In this document: positions 35,692 to 44,614 of the stretch, one piece after another
Layout of the letters: every line of letters begins with the position of its first letter
How positions within the stretch are numbered: the first letter of the stretch is position 1
Origin: JACKII01 sp965202745
GTDB taxonomy: Bacteria > Pseudomonadota > Alphaproteobacteria > Bin95
DNA length: 64,000 nucleotides
Direction: 5' to 3'
Assembly (NCBI GenBank): GCA_965202745.1
Contig: CBDBCB010000015.1
Coordinates: 124,001 to 188,000 of the forward strand
Position numbers and translations under genes: made by a program
Notes under the pieces: generated by a model
What the model saw: only the letters and a program-made list of their open reading frames with translations
Told to the model about the DNA's origin: nothing
Databases searched by the model: none

Positions 35692-36725
35692 GGAACAAAT
35701 GGTTCCGGCTCAATTTCAGCCAATTTGCACTCGGCGACATGCTGCAGCAGGTCACCGCAGAGCCCGTCCAGCCCTGCCCCGGTTAGGCCCGACAACAGCA
35801 CAATGTCGCTGGCGGCGCAGCCCGCAGCCTCTGCCAGATAGTCCAATTGCAACGCGCGCTCGTCGTCGTCCATCGCGTCGGTTTTGTTCAGGACCAGAAT
35901 CTCGCGCTTACTTTCCAGATCAGCACCATAGGCCAGCAGCTCTTCCCGGACCGTCCGATAGGCTTCGGCCACGTCCTGGCCCATGGAGCCATCGACCAGA
36001 TGCACCAGTAAATCGCACCGCTCAATATGGCCCAGAAACTTGGTGCCCAGGCCCGCGCCATCGCTCGCACCCTCTATCAAGCCGGGAATGTCCGCCAGGA
36101 CAATGGTATCGTCACCACGCCGGACCACGCCCAGGTTGGGATGCAATGTCGTAAAAGGATAAGCCCCGACTTTGGGCTTCGCCGCACTAAAAGCCGCCAA
36201 CAGGGTGGATTTTCCAGCATTTGGCAGACCGATCAGCCCAACGTCGGCAATCAGCTTCAGCCGCAGCCAGATCCACATCTCTTCGCCCGGCCAGCCGGGG
36301 CCGGCACGCCTGGGCGCCTGATTGGTGGAAGTCTTGAAATGCACATTGCCGACGCCGCCGTCACCGCCCCGCAGCAACACCATGGACTGCCCGGCTTCGA
36401 TCATATCCTCCAGCACCAATTCCTGGTCTTCGCTCAGGATTACGGTGCCGGGTGGCACTTTCAGCACCACGTCCTCACCACGTCCACCCGTGCGCTGACG
36501 GCCCATGCCATGCGTGCCGCGGGCAGCTTTATAATGCTGGCGGTAGCGGTAATCGATAAGGGTGTTGAGGTTATCGACGCATTCGACGATCACATCGCCG
36601 CCACGGCCGCCATCGCCGCCGTCGGGTCCGCCGTATTCGACGTTCTTTTCCCGCCGGAAGCTGATACTGCCGGGTCCGCCGTCGCCGCTCTTCACGAAGA
36701 TCTTCGCTTCGTCGAGGAAGCGCAT
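35688..36725 (-). CDS. obgE: GTPase Obg
   Basis: A 345-residue Obg. The glycine-rich N-terminal Obg fold (residues 1-158) precedes the G domain: 'GLPNAGKSTLLAAFSAAKP', 'AYPFTTLHPNLG', 'ADIPGLIEGASDGAGLG' and 'LNKTD'. It is a ribosome-associated GTPase acting in 50S assembly and stress control. The position just after rplU-rpmA and before proB is highly conserved in Alphaproteobacteria. Confidence 0.96.
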   Translation of the reverse strand: MRFLDEAKIFVKSGDGGPGSISFRREKNVEYGGPDGGDGGRGGDVIVECVDNLNTLIDYRYRQHYKAARGTHGMGRQRTGGRGEDVVLKVPPGTVILSEDQELVLEDMIEAGQSMVLLRGGDGGVGNVHFKTSTNQAPRRAGPGWPGEEMWIWLRLKLIADVGLIGLPNAGKSTLLAAFSAAKPKVGAYPFTTLHPNLGVVRRGDDTIVLADIPGLIEGASDGAGLGTKFLGHIERCDLLVHLVDGSMGQDVAEAYRTVREELLAYGADLESKREILVLNKTDAMDDDERALQLDYLAEAAGCAASDIVLLSGLTGAGLDGLCGDLLQHVAECKLAEIEPEPFVP

Positions 36726-36783
36726 GGCGAGGTATATCCCTTAGGAGCGTCAGTTCAACAGCGAACCGGCGCGGAACGGCGCG

Positions 36784-37074
36784 CTAGTCGTCGCCGTCCA
36801 TTGCTGCAACCGCAGACGCATCCACGGGCTGAATGGCGACATAGGAACGCCCACCCCGTTTGCGCTCGAACTTCACGTGCCCGTCGCTCAGCGCGAACAG
36901 CGTGTGATCCCGGCCAATGCCGACATTGTCGCCCGGGTGGAACTTGGTGCCGCGCTGGCGGACCAGGATATTGCCGGCCAGCACGTTCTCGCCGCCGAAC
37001 TTCTTGACGCCCAGGCGGCGGCCAGCACTGTCGCGGCCGTTGCGCGAGGAGCCGCCTGCTTTTTTATGAGCCAT
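36784..37074 (-). CDS. rpmA: 50S ribosomal protein L27
   Basis: A 96-residue L27 starting 'MAHKKAGGSSRNGRDSAGRR', followed by 'LGVKKFGGENVLAGNILVRQ'. It lies at the peptidyl-transferase centre of the 50S subunit. Its C-terminal tail is slightly longer than average and acidic (AAMDGDD). It is 37 bp after rplU and 58 bp before obgE. Confidence 0.97.
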   Translation of the reverse strand: MAHKKAGGSSRNGRDSAGRRLGVKKFGGENVLAGNILVRQRGTKFHPGDNVGIGRDHTLFALSDGHVKFERKRGGRSYVAIQPVDASAVAAMDGDD

Positions 37075-37111
37075 GACTCTGTCTCCGAATTCCTAAAGGA
37101 CCAGCCTTCGA

Positions 37112-37420
37112 TTAGGCTTCGATGGCCGTGATCTGCAGCACCGACTGCAGCTGGCGATGACCATTCTTGGTCCGCGACTTCTGCCGGCGGCGCTTCTTGA
37201 AGATGATGGCCTTGTCAGCGCGATTCTGCGCAACAATGGTCGCCTTCACACTTGCGCCATCGACGGTAGGCGTACCGATGCGCGGGGCATCGCCGCCCAG
37301 CATCAAAACATGGTCGAGCGTGACTTCGCTACCCTCATCGCCGGGCAGGCGCTCAACAGTGATCTTGTCGTCTTTGGCGACGCGGTATTGTTTACCGCCC
37401 GTCCGGATGACTGCGTACAT
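37112..37420 (-). CDS. rplU: 50S ribosomal protein L21
   Basis: A 102-residue L21 beginning 'MYAVIRTGGKQYRVAKDDKI'. It has a basic 'IIFKKRRRQKSRTKNGHRQ' stretch, the L21 signature that binds 23S rRNA. It is the first gene of the rplU-rpmA-obgE-proBA series on the minus strand. The 260 bp upstream, up to the tRNA gene, hold its promoter and no other gene that I can see. Confidence 0.97.
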   Translation of the reverse strand: MYAVIRTGGKQYRVAKDDKITVERLPGDEGSEVTLDHVLMLGGDAPRIGTPTVDGASVKATIVAQNRADKAIIFKKRRRQKSRTKNGHRQLQSVLQITAIEA

Positions 37421-37682
37421 TATATCAATTCCGCTCGGCGTTCCGGCGGCGAGAAGCTCCAGCCGCGTGGCACGCGCGTTTGTGTGTGTGGTTCGAACCG
37501 AGGTCCGCTATAAAAGCGAAGTGGGGGAGCTTAGTGATTTGGCCGTTGCTGTCAAGAGGCAGCGTGCACAAATACGATGTGCGGGTTGCGGCACAGTTGA
37601 CCTTGCGGCGCCCGTCCGCATTGCTTAGGTTACGCCCCGGATCGAGGCAAGCGGTTTCAGACCGCGATCCCTTGCTTCCCGC

Positions 37683-37772
37683 GGAGAGGTGCCAGAGTGG
37701 TTGAATGGGGCGGTCTCGAAAACCGTTAAGGGTGCGAGTCCTTCGAGGGTTCGAATCCCTCTCTCTCCGCCA
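37683..37772 (+). tRNA. tRNA-Ser (anticodon CGA)
   Basis: The 90-nt sequence folds as a class II tRNA. The acceptor GGAGAGG pairs with TCTCTCC, the D arm begins GCCAGAGTGG, and the anticodon loop CTCGAAA sits between CGGT and ACCG. A long variable arm (around GGGTGCGAGTCCTTCGAG) and the T arm GGGTTCGAATCCC follow. The discriminator is G and a CCA is encoded. The long variable arm and the CGA anticodon identify serine. This is an ordinary Ser tRNA, not the selenocysteine tRNA. Confidence 0.95.
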
Positions 37773-37876
37773 GCAGGTTTTTCGTGCAGAGTGATATGGG
37801 CTGGTTACTGAAAGCCTCCATTCACCTCATGCGTTCGCCAGAACATGGCGTTGACCAAATTTCTCTGAAACTAAGC

Positions 37877-38308
37877 TTATCTAATATCAAGCCGCCGGCC
37901 CGCCAAATAGCCGAACTTGATCAGCAAGGCCTTGCGCCGGGCGGCGGAGAGTTTGTGCTCAGGCGCCTCCCGTATCAGCGCGCCGCCATAGGCATCCACC
38001 ACGAACAGCCCAGGCTCTTCCGGCAGTATGTCCTGGGGAAATTCCGCCGACACGGCGAAATAAAAGCGGTCGCAGAAATCCGCGTATTCGTGCCATTTGC
38101 CGTCGCTGCGGAAATCGGCGACGGAGGACTTTACCTCCACCACGGTGATCAAGCCTTTGCCATCGATAGCCATGGCATCCACCCGCCGCCCGGTGGCGAG
38201 CGTGACTTCGTCCAATGCCGCGAAGTCCAACTGGTGTAAGGCGCGAATCACGCCGCGGGTCAGGATCTGGCCGGGCCGGGGTATGACCTCGTTACTCACC
38301 GATGACAT
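37877..38308 (-). CDS. mmcB: MmcB family DNA repair protein
   Basis: A 143-residue protein of the alphaproteobacterial MmcB (DUF2161-like) family. It has a PD-(D/E)xK-like nuclease core: 'RRVDAMAIDGKGLITVVEVK', followed by 'SVADFRSDGKWHEYADFCD'. The Asp and the ExK of the motif are present. In Caulobacter the homologue belongs to a damage-inducible set. The gene is divergent from the dioxygenase gene, with 92 bp between them. Confidence 0.85.
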   Translation of the reverse strand: MSSVSNEVIPRPGQILTRGVIRALHQLDFAALDEVTLATGRRVDAMAIDGKGLITVVEVKSSVADFRSDGKWHEYADFCDRFYFAVSAEFPQDILPEEPGLFVVDAYGGALIREAPEHKLSAARRKALLIKFGYLAGRRLDIR

Positions 38309-38400
38309 CGCCTTTGTTCACGTATTGTTTCTGCCTGCGAACTTGGCCATCAGCGGCTCCTGTGTCAATGTCTGGCCGTTCTGATTTGGAGACCTATCCC

Positions 38401-39357
38401 ATGATTGACCAGCAAATCGCTGGCCCCATTGCCTGGCGTGCTGCCGACCTGCCAGAGGAACCTGGAACGGTGCGAATTGGCGATGCAGCTTTGGCGGAGA
38501 TTGCTGCCCTGGCCGGCGAATTGGCAGCCAACCCTCTGCCGCTGGAGGCGCTGCGCCCCGCAGACTTTGACCTGCTTGCCTGCCGCGCCCTGATGACAAA
38601 GGTAAAGGCGCAGGTCGAGCATGGTCTGGGCTTTGCCATTGTCGACCGCCTGCCGCTGGCGGAACTGGGAGAACAGGCGCACAAAGTCTATTGGCTGCTT
38701 TCCAGCATGATACAGCGGCCCGTCGCCCAGAAATGGGACGGCACCATGATCTATGACGTAACCGACACCGGCCTGCCGCCTGGCAATGGTGTGCGGCCCG
38801 ACAAGACCAATGCCGAGCAGAACTATCACAACGACAATTCCTACAACCTCTGCCCGCCAAACATCGTGGGCTTGCTCTGCATCCGCCCAGCGATGGAGGG
38901 CGGGGTCAGCCACATCGTGAGCTTTGCCTCCGCCCATAACCGCCTGCGGGAGCGCAGCCCCGGCCTACTCGCGCGCCTTTACGAGCCCTTCGCCTTCGAC
39001 CGCCAACGGGAGCACGCCCCCGACGACGTGAAGTATCTCTGGCATTCCTGTTTCGAGGATGATGGCGGCAAGCTGCTCGGCCGCCTCTCCCGCTTTCAGG
39101 TGCGGAACGGCTACCCGCTGGCGGGGGAGGTAATAGACCCACGCGGCGGCGATGCCCTGGCGGCATTGGAAGAGGCCATGAACGAGCCGGGCACCCCTCT
39201 CTCCTTCCATTTCCATCCGGGCCAGATCCAGTTCGTGAACAATCGCCTGCTCGGCCACCGACGCACCGGCTTCACCGATTGGCCGGATGCGAGCAAAAAG
39301 CGCCTACTGGTCCGACTGTGGCTTCGCGACTGGGGCAGGCCGTTTTATAATGGATAG
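38401..39357 (+). CDS. TauD/TfdA family dioxygenase
   Basis: A 318-residue Fe(II)/2-oxoglutarate-dependent oxygenase-like protein. The metal-binding HxD motif is in 'NYHNDNSYNLCPPNIVGLLC', the distal His is in 'NRLLGHRRTGFTDW', and an Arg-rich end ('KKRLLVRLWLRDWGRPF') binds 2-oxoglutarate. The ATG at 38401 (MIDQQIAGPIAWRA) begins the homologous region, with GGAG 11 bp upstream. Members hydroxylate taurine, carnitine precursors and many small acids; the substrate here is unknown. Confidence 0.85.
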   Translation: MIDQQIAGPIAWRAADLPEEPGTVRIGDAALAEIAALAGELAANPLPLEALRPADFDLLACRALMTKVKAQVEHGLGFAIVDRLPLAELGEQAHKVYWLLSSMIQRPVAQKWDGTMIYDVTDTGLPPGNGVRPDKTNAEQNYHNDNSYNLCPPNIVGLLCIRPAMEGGVSHIVSFASAHNRLRERSPGLLARLYEPFAFDRQREHAPDDVKYLWHSCFEDDGGKLLGRLSRFQVRNGYPLAGEVIDPRGGDALAALEEAMNEPGTPLSFHFHPGQIQFVNNRLLGHRRTGFTDWPDASKKRLLVRLWLRDWGRPFYNG

Positions 39358-39390
39358 CTGATACGCGAATAATTGGAGGGTGGGTCGGAC

Positions 39391-40122
39391 ATGAAATTTC
39401 GGATATTGACCGTAGTCGCTGGTCGAATTGCGGCAACCATAGCCATTTCCCTGTTCACATTATTGGCTGCCGTCGCATTATCGGCGAAAGCTGCTGAAAG
39501 TGAGTGCGCAAGGATTGGATTTTTCAGAACAACATACATCCCTGGCACTTACGGGATATTTACCCCGCCGAACTTTAAGAAAATCAAGAAAGAGTGCAGC
39601 GAAGTTCGCCTGCCGATTGCTACCAAGCGGGAGCGGATAATCACCGGCTATCTAGCGCTTCTCGAACTGAACCTGGAACACTATCGGGAGCGCGCCGATA
39701 TTCCGCTGCAATCCTATGCTTTTGCAGCAGGGGCAGCCGAACTACTGGGACACGGCGAAAAATCTTACGATCTGCTCGTCTTTGCGGCCCAAAGAGGAGA
39801 ACCGAATGCTATCTTTAGCTTGGTAAAAGGCGCTCCACTTTTCCAAAAACGAGATGACAATATTTTACATTCCGGCCTTGATAACTTAATCGACAAAGAT
39901 ATTGACGAGGACAACTCCTGTTTTCCGCTATACGCTCTGTACTTGCAATCCTCAAGTGATGTCCTCCACGAAATCCAATACAATTCAGAACGGATCGTTC
40001 ACCGGACGCGTCAAATTTTGAAGGAAAAGTGCCTCCACATTCTCACTGAGGGGCAACGCCGACTGTTGTTCGCGGAGCCCTGGAAGGTTAACCCCTGGGT
40101 TCCGAAACTGCTCAACCGCTAA
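39391..40122 (+). CDS. Secreted or membrane-anchored hypothetical protein
   Basis: A 243-residue protein I do not recognise. The N terminus 'MKFRILTVVAGRIAATIAIS' continues into a long hydrophobic stretch ending SAKAA, a signal peptide or anchor. The mature part has four to five Cys and mixed charge. A short stretch, 'LLVFAAQRGEPNAIFSLVKG', recalls one Sel1/TPR-like repeat, but this is weak. The gene has a lower G+C content than its neighbours and AT-rich codons, suggesting acquisition. A GGAGGGTGGG purine run precedes the start. trmL begins 6 bp after its stop, so transcription may continue. Confidence 0.6.
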   Translation: MKFRILTVVAGRIAATIAISLFTLLAAVALSAKAAESECARIGFFRTTYIPGTYGIFTPPNFKKIKKECSEVRLPIATKRERIITGYLALLELNLEHYRERADIPLQSYAFAAGAAELLGHGEKSYDLLVFAAQRGEPNAIFSLVKGAPLFQKRDDNILHSGLDNLIDKDIDEDNSCFPLYALYLQSSSDVLHEIQYNSERIVHRTRQILKEKCLHILTEGQRRLLFAEPWKVNPWVPKLLNR

Positions 40123-40128
40123 ATTCAG

Positions 40129-40593
40129 ATGATCCGCCGCGCCCTCTACCAGCCCGACATCCCGCAGAACACCGGCACGATCATGCGGCTCGCGGCCTGT
40201 ATGAGCGTGAAACTGCATGTGATCGGCCCGACCGGCTTTGTCTGGGACGAGAAACGCATGCGCCGGGCAGGCATGGACTACCGTGACCTGGCCGCAGTCA
40301 CCCGCTATCCATCCTGGGAAGCTTTTCTGACGGCCCGCCCCTCCGGCCGTTTGCTTCTGCTGACGACCAAGGGCGCGGAGCCCTGCCATAGCTTCACCTA
40401 CCAGCCAGGCGACATACTGCTGCTCGGCCTCGAGTCGGCGGGCGTGCCGCTTGACGTGCATCAAACCGCTGACGCGCGTATTCGCATACCGGTGACGCCA
40501 GAGGCGCGTTCGCTGAACGTCGCCCTGTCCGCCGCTATTGTGCTGGGCGAGGCTTTGCGCCAGACCCAGTCCTTTCCCAAAGAGGCCGAGTGA
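40129..40593 (+). CDS. trmL: tRNA (cytidine(34)-2'-O)-methyltransferase TrmL
   Basis: A 154-residue SPOUT methyltransferase. 'IRRALYQPDIPQNTGTIMRL' is the classical TrmL start, and 'LLGLESAGVPLDVHQTADAR' and 'RIPVTPEARSLNVALSAAIV' form the SAM-binding knot. It methylates the wobble nucleotide of leucine tRNAs. The stop overlaps the hemF GTG start (GTGA), indicating coupling. Confidence 0.93.
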   Translation: MIRRALYQPDIPQNTGTIMRLAACMSVKLHVIGPTGFVWDEKRMRRAGMDYRDLAAVTRYPSWEAFLTARPSGRLLLLTTKGAEPCHSFTYQPGDILLLGLESAGVPLDVHQTADARIRIPVTPEARSLNVALSAAIVLGEALRQTQSFPKEAE

Positions 40594-41477
40594 GAGCCCC
40601 GATGCAATTCACCGAACACCAGACCCGAGCCGCCGAATGGTTCCAGACCCTGCAAGGCCGCATCATCGCTGCCTTCGAGAAGATGGAAGACGACCTGGCA
40701 GGCGGCCCCAATACCGGCATGCAGCCCGGCCGGTTCGAGCGCAAAAGCTGGATCCGCACGGCCAAGAACGACGACCCGGACTCCGGCGATGGCGGCGGCG
40801 GCACCATGGCCGTGATGAAAGGCCGGGTGTTCGAGAAGGTCGGCGTGAACTTCTCCATGGTCTATGGCCAGTTCTCGGACAAGTTCGCAGGCGAAATCCC
40901 CGGTGCTACGGAGAACCCCAATTTCTGGGCAAGCGGCATCTCGCTGGTGGCGCACATGCACTCGCCATTGGTGCCGGCGGTGCACATGAACACGCGGCAC
41001 ATCGTGACCTCGAAAAGCTGGTTCGGCGGCGGCGCGGACCTGACGCCCGTGTATCCGGTGAACCAGGACACAGCGGACTTCCACGGCGCGTTCAAGGGCG
41101 CTTGCGACCGCTTCGATCCAGAATACTACCCCAAGTTCAAAAAGTGGTGCGACGAGTACTTCTTCCTGCCGCACCGGAACGAACCGCGCGGCGTCGGCGG
41201 CATCTTTTATGACTATGTGGATTCAGGCGATTGGGACCAGGATCTCGCCTTCACCCAGGCCGTGGGTGAGGCTTTCGAGACCATTTACCCAACCATTGCC
41301 CGCCGCCGCATGGACAAACCCTGGACGCCGGAACAGCGCGAGCACCAATTGGTGCGCCGGGGCCGCTATGTAGAGTTCAACCTGCTGCACGACCGCGGCA
41401 CGGCTTTCGGCCTGAAAACCGGCGGCAACACGGAGGCCATCCTCATGTCCATGCCGCCGGAGGTGAAGTGGCCGTAG
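40590..41477 (+). CDS. hemF: Oxygen-dependent coproporphyrinogen-III oxidase
   Basis: A 295-residue HemF. 'KSWFGGGADLTPVYP', 'FKKWCDEYFFLPHRNEPRGV' and 'GGIFYDYVDSGDWDQD' are signature blocks, and 'GRYVEFNLLHDRGTAFGLKT' lies near the C terminus. It decarboxylates coproporphyrinogen III to protoporphyrinogen IX with O2, so the organism has an aerobic heme pathway. The start is either GTG 40590 (overlapping trmL) or ATG 40602 (MQFTEHQTR). Confidence 0.95.
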   Translation: MRAPMQFTEHQTRAAEWFQTLQGRIIAAFEKMEDDLAGGPNTGMQPGRFERKSWIRTAKNDDPDSGDGGGGTMAVMKGRVFEKVGVNFSMVYGQFSDKFAGEIPGATENPNFWASGISLVAHMHSPLVPAVHMNTRHIVTSKSWFGGGADLTPVYPVNQDTADFHGAFKGACDRFDPEYYPKFKKWCDEYFFLPHRNEPRGVGGIFYDYVDSGDWDQDLAFTQAVGEAFETIYPTIARRRMDKPWTPEQREHQLVRRGRYVEFNLLHDRGTAFGLKTGGNTEAILMSMPPEVKWP

Positions 41478-41516
41478 GCGTTTTGCGGCGCGGTTTCCCC
41501 ACCACAACCCGCTTTA

Positions 41517-41610
41517 CCCTGAGGTGGCGCGGTACGCGCCCTCGAAGGGCCGCTTAGAAGCGAAGTGCAAAGCCGCCTTCGAGGCTCGCTCCGCTCGCGC
41601 CTCAGGCTGA
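41517..41610. repeat. Intergenic palindromic element
   Basis: CCCTGAGG near the left end and CCTCAGG near the right end are inverted. Between them lie CCTCGAAGGGCC and CTTCGAGGCTCG. Related CCCTTCGA/CAGGGTGA-type units occur at 42558 and 55860. It resembles the dispersed intergenic hairpins common in Alphaproteobacteria. Confidence 0.55.
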
Positions 41611-41653
41611 AGCAAGTTGAGGCGCGAGGGTCAAAGCTAACTTCCGGCAAATG

Positions 41654-42544
41654 TCATCGCGTCTTCTTCATCTCCACACCCGCCATGCGTTCCAGCAACA
41701 TGAAGATGCGGGTGAAGTCTTTGTCCTTGCCCTCCTCGGCGATCATCTGGCGGAACATGGTGCGTACAAGGTTGCCCATATATCCGGGCACGTCATAGGC
41801 CTCCGCCTCCTGCCACCAAAGCTCCAGGTCTTTCTCGATAATGTGGTTACCGCCGCCATAGTCGAACGAACGCGGCAGTACCGCCTTGGGGATTTTGTCC
41901 ATCGACGCGCTGTTGCGCCCGCTGGAGGCGTTGATGACCTCGACCATCTGCTCCGGATCGAGCCCGGCTTTCGCACCCAGGCTCATGGCCTCGGAAGCCG
42001 CCACCAAGTTGCAGAAGCTCATTATGTTGTTCACCAGCTTCATGGTCTGGGCTGCCCCTGGCTGCTCGCCCAGATAGGTCAGCTTGGCGGACGTTACCTC
42101 AAGCACCGGTTTCGCCGCCTCAAAGGTCGCCTTGTCGCCCGAGCACATAATGGAGAGCGTCGCCGCCTCCGCCCCCGGCGGGCCGCCACTGATCGGCGCA
42201 TCGAGATAGGCGATGCCCTTAGCCTTCAACTTCTCCGCCGCCGCCTGGCTGAATTTGGAACCCGTGGTCCCCAAATTGACAAAGCCCTTTATGGCGGAGC
42301 CTTCCGCGGCCTCGTCCACCACTTGCTGCGCGATGGCAACAGACGGCATGCAAGCGAGCACGATCCCAGCCTTGTCCGCAACAGCCTTCACGCTCGCCAC
42401 TACATCCGCGCCGCGCTGGGCCAGGATGTCCGTCGCCGTTGTGTTCGGATCACGCACGACCAGCGACTGGCTGGACTTGGCGAGGTTCACCGCCATCGGC
42501 CGGCCCATGGCGCCCAAGCCGACAAAGCCCAACGGGTTATTCAT
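41654..42544 (-). CDS. NAD(P)-dependent 3-hydroxyisobutyrate-dehydrogenase-family oxidoreductase
   Basis: A 296-residue beta-hydroxyacid dehydrogenase. 'LGFVGLGAMGRPMAVNLAKS' is the Rossmann loop, 'DAPISGGPPGAEAATLSIMC' is the substrate motif, and the catalytic Lys is in 'TMKLVNNIMSFCNLVAASEA'. The family includes 3-hydroxyisobutyrate, tartronate-semialdehyde and 2-hydroxymethylglutarate dehydrogenases. It cannot be resolved further. It is flanked by palindromic repeat elements on both sides. Confidence 0.88.
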   Translation of the reverse strand: MNNPLGFVGLGAMGRPMAVNLAKSSQSLVVRDPNTTATDILAQRGADVVASVKAVADKAGIVLACMPSVAIAQQVVDEAAEGSAIKGFVNLGTTGSKFSQAAAEKLKAKGIAYLDAPISGGPPGAEAATLSIMCSGDKATFEAAKPVLEVTSAKLTYLGEQPGAAQTMKLVNNIMSFCNLVAASEAMSLGAKAGLDPEQMVEVINASSGRNSASMDKIPKAVLPRSFDYGGGNHIIEKDLELWWQEAEAYDVPGYMGNLVRTMFRQMIAEEGKDKDFTRIFMLLERMAGVEMKKTR

Positions 42545-42557
42545 TTATTTGCACTCC

Positions 42558-42627
42558 CCTCACCCTTAGCCCTTCGAAGGGTGATGTGCCACGAAGAAAG
42601 ACACCCTTCGACAAGTTCAGGGTGAAG
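42558..42627. repeat. Intergenic palindromic element
   Basis: TCACCCTTAGCCCTTCGAAGGGTGA is followed within 30 bp by ACACCCTTCGACAAGTTCAGGGTGA. Both are hairpin-forming and of the CCCTTCGACA/AGGGTGA type. Confidence 0.65.
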
Positions 42628-42653
42628 AGATTTCTTGGAGTCGCAGATCGGTA

Positions 42654-43347
42654 TCAGTAAGGCCGGTCGCCCTTGACCACCACCCGGTGCACGGCGCGTT
42701 TCTCGTTTGCGGCGTCATAGGGCTCCACGCAATGCAGGGTTGCGCGGTTGTCCCACATCATCACGTCGTCTACCTGCCATTTGTGGCGGTAGATGTATTT
42801 CGGCTGGGTCGCATGCGCTTCCAGCTCCGCAATAAAGGCGTCGCTGTCTGCCCAGGTCCAGCCAACAATGCAGGCTGTATGATTGCCGATATAAAGCGCC
42901 TTGGCCCCCGTTTCCGGATGGGTGCGGACCATGGGATGCACCACCGGCGGCGCGGCGCGGATTTCATCTTCCGTCGCTGGGCGCTCGTGGGATTTTTCTC
43001 TGGAGCGTTTCCAGTCATGCACGCAAAGCAGGCCCTCCAGCTTGTCCTTGGTCGCTTGCGGCAGGTCTTCGTAGGCGCGGGTCATGTCGGCGAACAAGGT
43101 ATCGCCGCCCTTCTTTGCAATCGCGGGCGAGCGCAGGATGGTAGTGAGCGATGGTTCGGCCACGTAAGACCAGCACCTTGTGGCGCAGGAACGCCTCATG
43201 GATCAATTCAAACGCAGCGTCTGAGATCGGTTGCGAGAGGTCGATATTGCCGACCTCCGCCCCAATCCCGCTGGCCTGGGGGGTAATGGTCGGCAGGCCG
43301 GCAGCGTTAGCGGGGACGGCTGCCGGGTTTGAGGCAAGTTCTGGCAT
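42654..43347 (-). pseudogene. TauD/TfdA family dioxygenase with internal deletion
   Basis: The N-terminal part (from 43347, 'MPELASNPAAVPANAAGLPT') reaches 'EAFLRHKVLVLRGR'. The sequence then jumps, in another frame, to 'EPSLTTILRSPAIAKKGGDT' and runs to 'WDNRATLHCVEPYDAANEKR'. In intact TauD-type enzymes some 60 residues lie between these points, including the iron-binding HxD. They are missing and the join is out of frame. The distal His ('TLHCVEPYD') survives. The gene is non-functional. Confidence 0.85.
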
Positions 43348-43441
43348 TGGCGGCGTTCCTCATCTCATGGCTTTTGTGATTGCCGGTAGTTTGAGGACCG
43401 TTGCCGCGGGTGTCACACAATTTTGCCCAGGTGTCTCTGAC

Positions 43442-44614
43442 CTACCGGGTGCCAACCTCCGTCGCGCGCATGACGCGCAGGATGTTCCGACCCCATAGCT
43501 TCGCCAGATCGTCTTCGGAATAGCCGCGGCTCAGCAATTCATGGGTGACGTTGAAGGTCTCCGCTGCGCTGTCCCAGCCGCGCACGCCGCCACCACCGTC
43601 GAAATCGCCGGAAAGGCCAACATGATCGATGCCTGCCACGCCCACCGCATGGTCCACATGATCGGCAAAGGCGGAGAGCGTTACGTCCGGGTGTTCTGAC
43701 CGGATGCGGGAGCGCTCACGCGCGAATTCGTCTAGCGTGGCGGGAGAGGCTGCGCGGAAACCGCCCGGTGTGTTGAGCCCCAGTCTTTCGCGTACCTTCG
43801 CAATCTCCTCGGTTACAGCTGGATCGACCTTGCCCAGGTACGAGCGGAACGCCACCATCTGCGCGACGCCGCCGGTATCGGTAATGGCCCGCAACTGCTC
43901 GTCATCCAAATTGCGCGGATGGTCGAACACCGCCCTGGCCCCGGAATGGGAGGCAATCACCGGCACGCGCGAAAGCGCCAACGCCTCCAGCCCCGTCCGC
44001 CTGCCCACATGGCTGAGGTCAACCATGATCCCGGCATCATTCAGCGCCGGTATCAAAGCGCGACCCAGATCGCTCAGCCCTGGGTCTTCGGCTGCGTCGC
44101 CCAGACGAGCCGCCGGATCGGAACTGCCGCCGAACTGGTTATGGCCGAAATGGGTCATGGACAGGTAGCGCACGCCCCGCGCGGCCCACATGGGCACGTC
44201 GTCGATGCTCTCCCCCAGCGGGTAGGCATTCTCCATACCCACCAGCGCCACCAACCGCCCGGAAGTCGCGATCCGCTCCACATCATCCGCCGTCCGGGCA
44301 AGCGCAGTCTGGTCCGGATAGGCGCGGACCATTCGCTCGATGCCGCGGAATTTGTCCTCAGCAGCCTGACGCGCGGCGGCATAGCCGTCCGCATCCAGCG
44401 CGCCCTGGGCCGTGTAGACAATGAAGAACCCCGCATCGAGCCCGCCGATCTGCATACCCGGCAGGTCCACCTGCGCCCGCGTCATCCGCCCCGGATCGAG
44501 TGCAGGTGTGGCAAAGCCCGGCCCGGTGTCGATATGCGTGTCGATGGTCAACAGCCGGTCGTGGATCGCCCGGGCGTCGGCTTCCAGCACCCGGGCGTTT
44601 AGACTATCCGGCAC
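43442..44614 (-). CDS. Membrane dipeptidase (peptidase family M19)
   Basis: A 390-residue renal-dipeptidase-type zinc enzyme. 'TIDTHIDTGPGF' is the HxD metal motif. 'MENAYPLGES', 'HFGHNQFGG', 'LSHVGRRTG' and 'IASHSGARAV' supply further ligands, and 'DHVGLSGDFDGGGGVRG' lies near the C terminus. The start is a GTG overlapping the stop of the selenoprotein gene (TAGTG), so the two are translationally coupled. M19 enzymes hydrolyse dipeptides, including cysteinyl-glycine in some organisms. A thiol-related role beside the selenoprotein is attractive but unproven. Confidence 0.88.
   Translation of the reverse strand: MPDSLNARVLEADARAIHDRLLTIDTHIDTGPGFATPALDPGRMTRAQVDLPGMQIGGLDAGFFIVYTAQGALDADGYAAARQAAEDKFRGIERMVRAYPDQTALARTADDVERIATSGRLVALVGMENAYPLGESIDDVPMWAARGVRYLSMTHFGHNQFGGSSDPAARLGDAAEDPGLSDLGRALIPALNDAGIMVDLSHVGRRTGLEALALSRVPVIASHSGARAVFDHPRNLDDEQLRAITDTGGVAQMVAFRSYLGKVDPAVTEEIAKVRERLGLNTPGGFRAASPATLDEFARERSRIRSEHPDVTLSAFADHVDHAVGVAGIDHVGLSGDFDGGGGVRGWDSAAETFNVTHELLSRGYSEDDLAKLWGRNILRVMRATEVGTR

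Noticed and set aside
37683..37772. tRNA-Sec (selC), given the selenoprotein nearby
   Set aside because: The anticodon is CGA and the acceptor stem has seven pairs with a normal serine layout. It is tRNA-Ser.
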